Assembly (NCBI RefSeq): GCF_022524345.1
Contig: NZ_JAKWJU010000002.1
Coordinates: forward strand, 6,500,001-6,564,000
Length of the DNA: 64,000 bases
Reading direction: 5' to 3'
DNA from: Streptomyces marispadix
Lineage (GTDB): Bacteria > Actinomycetota > Actinomycetes > Streptomycetales > Streptomycetaceae
The notes under the pieces are model-generated. The model worked only from the letters and a program-made list of their open reading frames with translations, did not search any database and was not told where the DNA came from. The position numbers and the translations under genes are program-made. Positions 45,233 through 55,200 of this stretch are shown one piece after another (the stretch's first letter is position 1; every line of letters starts with the position of its first letter).

Positions 45233-47460
45233 ATGAACGGGAAGGCCGGAATGAGCGGGACGAGCGGTACGTCAGGCGCGGCGCACGAAGGGGCCGCCAT
45301 CGCGGTGATCGGCGTGGCCACGCTCTTCCCGCAGGCCGGCAGCCTCGACGAGTTCCGCGCGAACCTGCGGGCCGGGCGCGACTCCGTGCGGGCCATGCCG
45401 CCCGAGCGGGCCGAGGCCTGCTGCCAGGACCCGTCCGTCGACTATCCGCACCAGGGCTACCTCGACCGGATCGACCTCTTCGACCACGAGTTCTTCGGAC
45501 TCTCCCGCCGCGAGGCGGAGATCACCGACCCCCAGCACCGGCTGGCGCTGCAACTCACCCACGAGGCACTGGAGAACGCCGGATACGCCACCTCGCGCAT
45601 GCGGGACACCCGCACGGCCGTGGTCTTCAGCTCGCCGACCAACGGCTATGCGCCCCTCGTCCGCGAGGTGGGCACCCTCTCCATGATCGGCAACATCCCC
45701 TGCGGGCTTCCCACCCGCGTCTCCCACCTCTTCGGCTTCACCGGCCCCTGCTACGGCGTGGACACCGGCTGCAACGGCTCGCTCGTCGCCGTGCACCACG
45801 CCGCGCGTGAACTGCGGGACGCCGACGCCGACTTCGCCGTCGTCGGCGGCGTGAGCGTCCGTCACGTCGTGCCTCCCGCCGCCACGGTCGGGGCGTTTCC
45901 CGGCATCGCCTCGCCCACGGCCAGGTGCCGTGCGTTCGACGAGGGCGCCGACGGTGCGGCGGCGGGCGAGGGCGGAGCCGTGCTGCTGCTCACCACCCTC
46001 GAACGGGCCCTGGACGAGGGCGCGTTCATCCACGCGGTGATCCGGGGCAGCGCCGTGGTGCACAACGGGCGGCACTCGGCGACGATCGCCACGCCCAGCG
46101 CCAAGTCGCAGGCCGAGGCGATCCGCAGGGCCTGGCGGAACGCCGGACTGGACCTCTCGGCCGCGGGCTATGTGGAGGCTCATGGGTCCGGCACCCGGCT
46201 GGGCGACGCCGTCGAGGTGGAGGGCCTCGCCCTCGCCCGATCCGGCACCGCGAACGCACACGCGCCGCTGCCCATCGGCTCGGTGAAGACCAACCTCGGG
46301 CACCTCGACCACGCCGCGGGAATCGCGGGACTGGTGAAGACCGTCCTCAGCGTGCGGCACGCCGAGCTGTATCCGACGCTGCACTTCACACGCCCCGCCG
46401 AGGACGTCGATCTGAACGCGGCACGCCTCGACGTGGTCACCTCGCGCCGGCCCTGGGAAAGCGACGTGCGCAGGGCCGGCGTCAGCTCCTTCAGCCTCGG
46501 CGGCGTCAACGCCCACTGCGTGGTCGAGCAGCCGCCCGCCCTGCCGGGTGTTCAACCGCCGTCGCGCAGGCCGCAGTTGATACTCGTCTCCGCACGCAGC
46601 GCCGAAGATCTCGTCACGCTCTGCGGGCGGCTCTCGCTCGAACTGCGCGACCGGCCCCGCAGGCTGGCGGACGTCGCGCTCACCCTCAACGAGGGCCGCG
46701 ACCACTACCCGCACCGCCTCGGCGTGATCGCACGCACCGTGCCCGACCTCGCGTTGAAGCTCGCCGCGCAGGTCACATGGTGGCGGCTGGAGGGCGTCCC
46801 CGCCGCAGGTGGCGCCTCGTCGGCGCCCCGTGTCGTGCTGCTGCTGTCCGGCGACGCCACCGGCGCACCGGCCGGTGAGGGCGCGCCGCTGCCCGGGCCG
46901 CTGCCGCTCCCCGACGGCCCGGCCGCACGTGTACGTGCCCAACTCGCCGCGTACGCACGGCTGAAGGAGGCCGGTGTGACCGTGGCGGGCCTCATCAGCT
47001 CCGGTGTCTCCCGCTACGCCGTCCGCTATCTCCAGGGCAGGCTGACCGCCGCCGACACCCGATCCCTGGAGAGGGCCAGGAACGCCCGCAGCGGCGGTCC
47101 GGAAGGGACGCGCACGGACGGCGCCCGCACAGGAGACGGGGGAGCGGACGAGATCTACGGAGGCCCGCTGCGGCCCGACCGGCTACGTGCCGCCGTGGAG
47201 GAGCAACTGGCCTCCGGCCCGGCGGTGTTCGTAGAACTCGCCGCACGAGGAGAGATCAGCGACCAGCTCTCACGGCACCTTCACGGGCGTTCCGACGCGC
47301 TCGTGACCACGCTCGGCGAGGACACCGAGGATGTGCTGGAGGTGCTGCGGCTGCTCTACGAGGCCGGACTCGACCTGAACTGGGAGTCGTTGCGGACGGA
47401 CACCGGCCCCGGGCCGAAGCCCCGGAGGGCCCCGCTGCCCGGCCATCCGTTCCGGGGGTG
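45233..47460 (+). CDS. Ketosynthase with degenerate acyltransferase (PKS part, frameshifted from next ORF)
   Basis: From ATG 45233 the protein has a ketosynthase (about residues 20-440) with active-site Cys in VDTGCNGSLVAVH, and both His in EAHGSGT and KTNLGHLDHAAG. A normal KS-AT linker follows, then an acyltransferase remnant of about 230 residues that lacks the GHSxG nucleophile elbow (the region reads GLISSGVSRYAVRYLQG) and most of the malonyl-binding core, and ends in the usual PLPGHPF. After that the frame continues to a stop at 48136, but as Arg/Ser/Pro-rich sequence that is out of frame; the true continuation CWARPPGDVIRFDG is in the frame of the next entry. One extra G in GGGGG at 47454-47458 would join them. 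As read, the KS would need an acyl group supplied in trans. Confidence 0.85.
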
Positions 47461-50400
47461 CGCTGCTGGGCCAGGCCGCCCGGCGACGTCATCCGCTTCG
47501 ACGGCCTGGGCGGCGCCGCCTCCGGGGAGCTCACGGCGCCACCCGTGCAACCGCCTTCGGCCCTACCGGAGTTGGAGCCCCGCGAGACGCCTCCCGAGCA
47601 GCGGCCCGTGGCTCCCGCAGCGGGGCTGCCGCCCGCGACCCGTGCCGCTCTCCGAGCCGGTGCCGATGATCCCGTGGCGGATGGCGGACCCGGACAGGCC
47701 GTCGACGGCGACGAGTTCGACGGTGCGGCGTCGCAGGCCGGTGCCCCGGAGGCGCCCGTTGCCCCCGCCGTCACCGGTCGTAAGCCGCTCGTACCGCTGG
47801 CAGAGCCGCAGCCGCAGCCGCAGCCGCAGCCGCAGCCGCAGCCGCAGTCCGACCCCGGCCCCGACCCGGACCCCGAGCCCGAGCCGAAGCCGGGGCCCGG
47901 TTACGAGCAGGAGCCGGAGACGCAGCCCAAGGCCGGGACCGGGCAGGCCGACGCACCCGGCGACTCGTCGCCGGACGGCCTGCTGCCCGGCGGCACGGAC
48001 ACCGCCGATGTACTGCCGTGGCTGCGGCAGACTCTTGCCGAGTTGCTGTACGCCGACGAAGTGCCGCCCACGGCAGACTACTTCTCCATCGGCGGCAACT
48101 CCGTCATCGCGCTCCAGCTCATCGAGCGCGTACTGAGCCGGTACGGTGCCGCGCTCAAGCTCGTCGACATCTACGCCCACCCCCTCGTCTCCGACCTGGC
48201 CGGGGCCATCACCGAGCGCATGCCGGGGACCGCTGAAGCCGCCGAGAACCATGACGAGGCGGATTCGCAGCAGCAGACCGGCGAGCGGGAGGCGCCCGCC
48301 GCCGGTGCGCACAGGCTGCCGCCGGTACGCCCCGGGCAGGAGCCGACGCTCTCCTACGGGCAGGAGCGCATGTGGTTCCACCACCAGCTCGACCCGTCCA
48401 CCACCCTCTACAACCTGCCCGGCGCCTCCCGGCTGCGCGGCGAGCCGGACCTCGAAGCGCTCCGCCTCGCCTGGGAGGACCTGGCCCAGCGGCACGAGGT
48501 ACTGCGCTCCAACTTCGCGGAGGCGGACGGCCGTCCGCGGCTCGTGATCCGCCCCGAACTCGGCGACTTCTTCCGCGTGCTCGACGTCTCCGGCGAGCCT
48601 CACCCGGAGGCGGCGGCCCGCGCCGCCGTGCAGAAGGAGACGCACTGGGTCTTCGACGTGGCCCGCGACCCGCTGGTCCGCGTCACCGTCGTACGCATCG
48701 GACCGGGCGACTATCTGTTCTGCTGGACGATGCACCACGGTGTCAACGACGGCTGGGCGCCGCAGATCCTCATGGGCGAACTGCTGAAGTTCTACGAGGC
48801 CCGCTGCGAGGGCCGCGTACACCGGCCCGAGCCGCTGCCCGTGCAGTACAAGGACTACGCCCGCTGGCAGCGCGACCTGCTGGAAGGCTCACTGCTGGAC
48901 GGTGAACTGGACTACTGGCGCCGCCAGTTGGACAGTCCACCGGTGCTGGAGCTGCCCACCGACCGGCCGCGGGCCGCACGCATGGACTTCGCGGGAGCCA
49001 CACACGGATTCACCGTCCCCGCCGAACTCGTCCGCAAGCTGCGGGAGTTGGGCAGCCGGGAGACGGCGACGCTGTTCATGGTGATCCTCACCGGACTCGA
49101 CGTGCTGCTCTCCCGCTGGTCCGGTCAGCGCGACATCGTCGTCGGCACACCCACCATCGGCCGCAGCAGGCCCGAACTGTGGGGCCTGCTCGGCTTCTTC
49201 AACAACACCATCGCCCTTCGCTCCGACCTCTCCGGCGAACCCACCTTCCGTGAACTGCTGCGGCGCGTACGGGCGGTCGTGCTCGGCGCGATGGACAACC
49301 AGGAGATCCCCTTCGACAGGGTCGTACGGGAGGTCGCCCCGGACCGCGACCCGAGCCGCAACCCCATCTTCGACGTGATGTACGTGCACCAGACGCTGCC
49401 GCCGGACTTCTCGTTCGGGGAGAGCACGTTCAACCCGGGGCGGCCGGGCGGCGAGGAGGACGAGACGCCGCTCTTCCCCGGACTGCCGCCGGGCACGGCC
49501 AAGTTCGACCTCACGTTCGTGGTCGCGGAGCGGCCGGACGTCGAAGAGCTCGAGGTCGCCCTGGAGTACAGCACGCGGCTCTTCGACGCGGGCACCGTGC
49601 AGACGATGACGCGTCGTCTGCTGGATCTGCTCTGGGCGGCGGTGGACGACCCGGACGTGAACCATCTGGAACTGCCCGCCGCACCACCGGAGAAGACGGA
49701 GCAGGACGGCACCGGCCGCGGACCCGGCACAGACTCCGGCACACCGGAAGCCGAAGCCGCCGGGCCCGAAACCGCCGAGCCTGCCGAACCCGAAACCGCC
49801 GAGCCCCTCTCTGCCGCACCCGCCCCTGCCGTCCCCACCCCTTCCGCGGCGGTCTCCGCCTGCCTCCGCCTGCGCGGCGACATCGACGCCGACGCGCTGC
49901 GGGCCGCGTTCGACGATCTGACCGAGCGGCACGACGTGCTGCGCGCCCGCTTCCCCGTCACCAGCGCGCAGCCCCTCGCGCCGCTCGCACGGGACGGCGC
50001 GGCGGGCTTCCTCAGCGTCGTGGACGTCTCCGGCCGTACGGACCCGAAGGCCGCCGCACGGGACTTGGCCGCGGCGCACGCGCGCACGGCCGTGGACCCG
50101 GCGACCGGCTCCCCCCTGAGGGCGCTGCTGCTGACGACCGGCCCCGCCGACCACATCCTCGTCGTCACCACTCACCGGGACGTCTACGACGGTGCTCAGC
50201 CCGGTGTGTTCTTCGGGGACCTGCTCGCCCTCTACGCCGCCCGCTCCGGCGGCCTCCCGACCGGCCCGGCGGCGCTTCCCGTCAGCTACGACGACTACGC
50301 CCAGTGGCAGCGCCGTCTGCGGGAGGACGGACTGCTCGACGATCAACTCGCTTACTGGCAGCGCCGGTTGGGCTCCCTGAGGACCTTCGAGACGACGGCA

Positions 50401-51195
50401 GACAGGCCGCGGCCCATGCGCGGTACCTACACCGGCGCCCTCCACGGAGTGCGGCTGCCCGCACCGCTCGCCCGGGAGGTGATTCAGGCGGGCGCACGGG
50501 AGCGCCTGCTCGCGTGCATAGCGACTCTGCTGTCCCTGCGCTCCGGCGCCGACGAGGCGCACATCGGCCTCACCGAGTCGGCGCCCGACACCGACTCGCC
50601 GCGTCCAGGGCGCTTCGGCGCGGAGCGGCCCGCCCCCGCGCTGGGGGAGATCCTCGGCCCGTTCGCCAATCCGCTGACGCTGCGCATCGACACGTCGGGC
50701 GACCTGGGCCTCGGCAATCTCGCCGCCCATGTCCGGGAGGTGATCGCCGGGGCACGGGGCAACGCCGACGTGCCGTTCGACGACGTCGTAAGGGCTCTGC
50801 GGCCCGCGCGGCAACCCGGGCGTGAGCCGCTGTTCGACGTCACCTACGCACACCACGCGCTGCCGCGGGACCTCGGCTCCGCGGCGGGCCTCGACGTGCG
50901 GGGAGTGAGCTGGCCCGGTTCCCGCGCGGCACGGCTGCTGCTGCCCGGAGAGCCCGGCACCAGCCCCTACGACCTCGCCTGGTCGGTGCTGGAGGGGCCT
51001 GAGCCGGACGCGCTGAGCATCTCCGTCGAGTACCGCACGGAACTCTTCGACGCCGATACGGCCGCCGCCGTCACCGACGGCGTCGTCACGCTGCTGAGGC
51101 TCGGCATGCGTGAACCGGCCGTGCCCCTCGCCGAGTTGTGGCGGGACGCCGCCTCACCCGACGCCGGGCCCGCCGCAGGGCCGCACCCCGCCTGA
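47458..51195 (+). CDS. NRPS PCP-C-C(degenerate) segment, probable continuation of the KS protein
   Basis: This frame (about 1245 codons) opens with the linker expected after PLPGHPF and has no ribosome-binding site, so it is probably the rest of the KS protein. After a Pro/Gln/Glu-rich linker (with PQ repeats) come a carrier domain (Ser in YFSIGGNSVIALQL), a condensation domain with intact MHHGVNDGW and normal downstream motifs (SYGQERMWF at its start, IPFDRVV near its end), an Ala/Glu/Pro linker and a second condensation-like domain. The second starts without the usual first motif and has HRDVYDG where HHxxxDG is expected, so the catalytic second His is Arg. It is probably inactive. The tail of about 20 residues has no docking domain I recognise. 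Confidence 0.85.
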   Translation: MRCWARPPGDVIRFDGLGGAASGELTAPPVQPPSALPELEPRETPPEQRPVAPAAGLPPATRAALRAGADDPVADGGPGQAVDGDEFDGAASQAGAPEAPVAPAVTGRKPLVPLAEPQPQPQPQPQPQPQSDPGPDPDPEPEPKPGPGYEQEPETQPKAGTGQADAPGDSSPDGLLPGGTDTADVLPWLRQTLAELLYADEVPPTADYFSIGGNSVIALQLIERVLSRYGAALKLVDIYAHPLVSDLAGAITERMPGTAEAAENHDEADSQQQTGEREAPAAGAHRLPPVRPGQEPTLSYGQERMWFHHQLDPSTTLYNLPGASRLRGEPDLEALRLAWEDLAQRHEVLRSNFAEADGRPRLVIRPELGDFFRVLDVSGEPHPEAAARAAVQKETHWVFDVARDPLVRVTVVRIGPGDYLFCWTMHHGVNDGWAPQILMGELLKFYEARCEGRVHRPEPLPVQYKDYARWQRDLLEGSLLDGELDYWRRQLDSPPVLELPTDRPRAARMDFAGATHGFTVPAELVRKLRELGSRETATLFMVILTGLDVLLSRWSGQRDIVVGTPTIGRSRPELWGLLGFFNNTIALRSDLSGEPTFRELLRRVRAVVLGAMDNQEIPFDRVVREVAPDRDPSRNPIFDVMYVHQTLPPDFSFGESTFNPGRPGGEEDETPLFPGLPPGTAKFDLTFVVAERPDVEELEVALEYSTRLFDAGTVQTMTRRLLDLLWAAVDDPDVNHLELPAAPPEKTEQDGTGRGPGTDSGTPEAEAAGPETAEPAEPETAEPLSAAPAPAVPTPSAAVSACLRLRGDIDADALRAAFDDLTERHDVLRARFPVTSAQPLAPLARDGAAGFLSVVDVSGRTDPKAAARDLAAAHARTAVDPATGSPLRALLLTTGPADHILVVTTHRDVYDGAQPGVFFGDLLALYAARSGGLPTGPAALPVSYDDYAQWQRRLREDGLLDDQLAYWQRRLGSLRTFETTADRPRPMRGTYTGALHGVRLPAPLAREVIQAGARERLLACIATLLSLRSGADEAHIGLTESAPDTDSPRPGRFGAERPAPALGEILGPFANPLTLRIDTSGDLGLGNLAAHVREVIAGARGNADVPFDDVVRALRPARQPGREPLFDVTYAHHALPRDLGSAAGLDVRGVSWPGSRAARLLLPGEPGTSPYDLAWSVLEGPEPDALSISVEYRTELFDADTAAAVTDGVVTLLRLGMREPAVPLAELWRDAASPDAGPAAGPHPA
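47805..47846 (+). repeat. Seven GCCGCA hexamer repeats coding for Pro-Gln
   Basis: Seven perfect GCCGCA units encode an alternating Pro-Gln linker ahead of the carrier domain. Hexamer slippage would change linker length without a frameshift. Flexible PQ linkers between PKS and NRPS domains are plausible spacers. Confidence 0.9.
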
Positions 51196-51231
51196 CCCCG
51201 AACGGAACGCAGCGAAGGAGGCCCCGCGACC

Positions 51232-52233
51232 GTGGGCGTATCCAAGGACATCGAGACGGCCGCGCCGGTGGGCGTCGTCGGCGCAGGCACCATGGGCGTC
51301 GGCGTCGCCCAGTGCTTCGCACAGGCAGGCCATCCCGTCGTGGTCGTCGACCCGGCCGCCGAGGCGCGCCGGGACGGTGCCGCGAGGCTGCGGGCCGGGC
51401 TGCGGCTGAAGAGCCTGCTGCGGGGCAGACGCCCGGAGAGCCAGGGCGGCGGCGGAAACCCGGATGTCGGCGGGAACCAGGACCAGGCCGGAGCCGGCGG
51501 CGCGGCGGGCGGAGCGGCACGCAGGCCGGAGCCGGCGGACCCCGCCGCGCTCGTACGGTTCTCCGCCGAACTGTCCGACCTGGCGCACGCCGGCTACGTC
51601 GTCGAGTGCGTGCGGGAACGTGAGCCCCTCAAGGAGGAAGTGCTGCGCGCACTCGACGAGTTGTGCGGCCCCGAGACCGTGTTCGCCTCCTGCACCTCGG
51701 CCATACCGATCTCCCGCCTCGGCTCCTTCACGCGCCGCCCCGACCGCGTCATAGGGACGCACTTCATGAACCCGGCGCCGCTCAAGGACGCCGTGGAGGT
51801 GGCACGTTCGCCGCACACCGGCGACGAGACCCTCGCCCGCACCCTGGACCTGCTGGAGGGCATGGGCAAGAAGCCCCTCGTGGTGGGCGACGGTCCCGGT
51901 TTCGTGACGAACCGCGTGCTGATGCTCACCGTCAACGAGGCCGCGTACGTGCTGCACGAGGGCACAGCCGACGCCGAGACGGTCGACCGCGTCTTCCAGG
52001 AGTGCTTCGGCCACCCCATGGGCCCGCTGCGCACGGGCGACCTCATCGGGCTCGACACCGTCGCCGACACCCTCGACGTGCTCCGCGAACACACCGGCGA
52101 CGAACGCTTCCAGCCGTGCCCGCTGCTGGCGAAGCTCGTCGCCGAAGGCAGCGTCGGCCGCAAGGCCGGCCGGGGGTTCCACCACTATCCGAACAGCCCG
52201 CTCGTCCCACGGGGAGAAACCAGTCATGGCTGA
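51232..52233 (+). CDS. 3-hydroxyacyl-CoA dehydrogenase-like protein (FkbK-type)
   Basis: The 333-residue protein has a Rossmann NAD site, [21 protein letters not shown], then a Gly/Gln-rich insertion (about residues 65-95), [14 protein letters not shown] with the catalytic-dyad His, [11 protein letters not shown] and a C-terminal helical domain. This is the 3-hydroxybutyryl-CoA dehydrogenase family to which FkbK and ZmaG belong; in those pathways it oxidises glyceryl-ACP ahead of the acyl-CoA dehydrogenase. With fkbH, the ACP and the FkbI-like gene it completes a hydroxymalonyl-ACP set. No O-methyltransferase for methoxymalonyl is in the window. GTG 51232 follows GAAGGAGG; the stop overlaps the next start by eight bases. 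Confidence 0.9.
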   Translation: MGVSKDIETAAPVGVVGAGTMGVGVAQCFAQAGHPVVVVDPAAEARRDGAARLRAGLRLKSLLRGRRPESQGGGGNPDVGGNQDQAGAGGAAGGAARRPEPADPAALVRFSAELSDLAHAGYVVECVREREPLKEEVLRALDELCGPETVFASCTSAIPISRLGSFTRRPDRVIGTHFMNPAPLKDAVEVARSPHTGDETLARTLDLLEGMGKKPLVVGDGPGFVTNRVLMLTVNEAAYVLHEGTADAETVDRVFQECFGHPMGPLRTGDLIGLDTVADTLDVLREHTGDERFQPCPLLAKLVAEGSVGRKAGRGFHHYPNSPLVPRGETSHG

Positions 52234-55200
52234 CCACCACACTGAGCCCGTCCGGCTGTCCGCCGCCGGCCGGGAGATCTGGCGCCGGACAGCCGGCCGG
52301 CGGCGTCGGAGGTCCCGTCCCGTGGGTCGCCGAAGTCGTCGAGATCCGGGGGGCGTTGGACGCCTCGCTGTTCGTGGACGCCGTACGCACGGTGACGGGC
52401 GAGAGCGAGGCGCTGCGCCTGCGTGTCGCACGTGCCCGCGACCGCGGCACGCAGCCCGGCACACGGCCGGAGGAGACAGGCGACCGGCGCGACGCCGCCG
52501 GGGCGCCGCTGCTGGAGGCCGACGGCGAATTCCCCCTGCCGCTGGTGGACATGAGCGCCCAGTCGGAGCCGGCGGCTGCGGCACGGGAGTGGGAACAGGC
52601 CGAGCTGGAACGGCCGTTGGAGCCCACGGACGCCCTGTCGAGCCAGGCCCTGATCCGACTGGCGAGCGACCGCTTCCGCTGGTTCCACCGTCATCACCCG
52701 TGCGTACTCGACGAGTTCGGCTGCGGCCTGATCACCCGCCGCGTCGCCGAGGTCTACACCGCCCGCGCGGAGGGCTGGACGCACGAGGAGGACAGGCTCG
52801 TACCGCTGTCCGCGCTCCACGCCGACGAGGCCGACTACCGGGGCACCCAACGGCCCGCCCGCGACCGTGCGTTCTGGCTCGGCAGGTTCGCGGACCGGCC
52901 CGAGCCGCTCTCTCTCGCCGCCTCCGGCCCGGCGCGCGGCTCCGCAGGCGACACCGCCGCCGCGATCCACGGGCCGGGCGGCACCGCGAGTTCGCGCACC
53001 GTGTCCCTCACCGCGGAGGCGAGCGCACTGGTGCGCGCCGCGACCCGGCACACCGGCACCGACCCCTCCGCGGTCCTGCTGGCGGCCGTCGCCGCGTATG
53101 TGCACAGGATGACCGGCGGCAGCGACGTGGTGCTGGGCCTGCCCGTCGACGGCCGAACTCGCCGCGCCCTGCGGCGCGTTGCGGGCGCGGCGGGCGATGT
53201 GGCGGCACTGCGGCTGAGCGTCGCCTCCGGTACGGCCTTCACCACACTGGCGAGGGACGTGGCGCTGGAGAGCCGCCGCGTGCGGCGCCATCAGCGATTC
53301 CGTCACGAGGAGCTGCGCGAACAGCTCGGCCTTGCGGGCAGCGCCGCGGACGCCTCCGCGGGCCGCCTCTACACGACGGTCGTCGACGTACGTACGGCCG
53401 CACAGGAGATCCGCTTCGGCGACCATCCGGCATCCGTGCGCCGCGTGGGCCGCGACGGGCCGGCGGCCGGGGACGCCGCGGGGGAACTGCGCGTCGTCAT
53501 CGACGAGGACCCGGCGGACCGCACCCTGAGCATCACCTTCATGGGCGCCGCCGGGCGCTTCTCCCCGGCTCGACTCGACGCGCACCGCGAGCGGTTCGAG
53601 CGTCTGCTGGGCGAGGCGGTCGCCCGCCCCGACCGCCCGGTGGGAGCGTTCGACCTGCTGACGCCCGGCGAACGGCGCACGGTGCTGTCCTGGGCTCAAG
53701 GCGGCGGCACAGGCACAGGCACCGTCGTGGCGAGGCCCGGTTCCGGCTCGCACCGGGCGGCCGGGGCGCCGCACGGCGCGACACTTCCCCGTCTGCTCGA
53801 CGACTCCGCCGCGCGGCACCCGGACGCCGTGGCCGTAAGCGACGGCTCCGTCAGCCTCACCTACCGCGAACTCGACGAACGGGCCAACCGGCTCGCGCGG
53901 TTGCTCGTGGAACACGGCGCGGGCCCCGAACGGGTCGTGGGGCTGATGCTGCCCCGCTCCGCCGAGACGATCGTCGCGATGCTCGCCGTCCTGAAGTCCG
54001 GCGCGGCCTATCTGCCCCTCGACCCCGCTTACCCGGCGGAGCGGCTGAACTTCATGGCCCGCGACGCGCGCCCCTGCTGCGTGCTGACGGACCAAGCCGG
54101 AGCGGGCCGTGACATCGCCTCAGCCATGGGAGCCCAGGCGGCCAAGGGGGCCCAGGCCCCGCTGATCGTCCTCGACGACCCGCGTACCGCCGAGGAGTGC
54201 GGCCTTCGCTCGCCCGCGCCGCTCACCGACGCCGACCGTGCCAACCCACTGCTGCCTGCGCACCCCGCCTACGTCATCTACACCTCCGGATCGAGCGGAA
54301 CCCCCAAGGGCGTGGTCGTCGCACACGCCTCGGTCACGGCGCTGACCGCATGGGCCGTCGAGGAGTTCGGGACGGACGCTCTTCAACACACCCTCGCGGC
54401 GACGTCGTTCAGCTTCGACGTGTCCGTCGCGGAGATCTTCCCGGCGCTCACCGCGGGCGGACGCGTAGAGGTAGTCCGGGACCTGCTGTCGCTGCTGGAC
54501 GGCGACCCGCCGCGCTGGTCGGGCGGACTGTTGTGCGCGATTCCGTCGGTGCTGGCCAGGCTCACCGACCACGGCGGGCTCCGGCTCTCCGCGAAGACAC
54601 TGTCGATGGCGGGGGAGGCCCTTCCCGCCTCCCTGGCGCAGCGGGTACGCGAGACGATGCCCGGCACGAGGCTGCTCAACGTCTACGGACCGACCGAGGC
54701 GACCGTGTACGCCACGGCATGGGACGGCGCGACAGCCCCCGAGGACGCGGCCCCCTCCATCGGTCGGCCCCTGGGTCACGTGCGTGCCTATGTACTGGAC
54801 GAGGCGCTTCAGCCGGTCGAGCCCGGCAGGCCGGGCGAGCTGTATCTGGCGGGCGAGGGACTGGCCCGCGGCTATCTGCGCAGGCCGGGGCTGAGCGCGG
54901 AACGCTTCGTGGCCGACCCGTTCGGCGCGCCCGGCGGCCGCATGTACAGGACGGGCGACCTGGCGCGGTGGCTGGACGACGGGCAGATCGACTTCCTCGG
55001 ACGCATCGACGGCCAGGTCAAGTTCCGTGGTTTCCGCATCGAGTTGGGCGAGGTGGAGTCCGTACTCGGCCGTCATGGCCAGGTCGCCGAGGCGGTGTGC
55101 GCGGTACGTGAGGACACCGAGGGCGAACTGCGGCTGGCGGCATACGTCGTGCCGTCCAACAGGGCGGGAACAGGTACCGGGGACGGGAGCGGCGCGGGTC

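Noticed and set aside
47461..48136. C-terminal 225 codons of the KS frame as a real domain
   Set aside because: The sequence is low-complexity Arg/Ser/Pro, and the recognisable linker and carrier domain are in another frame.
51663..52225. Upstream extension of the main NRPS frame through the FkbK-like gene
   Set aside because: It is a shadow of the dehydrogenase gene; C-domain similarity begins only after about 52310, and the ribosome-binding site is at 52226.
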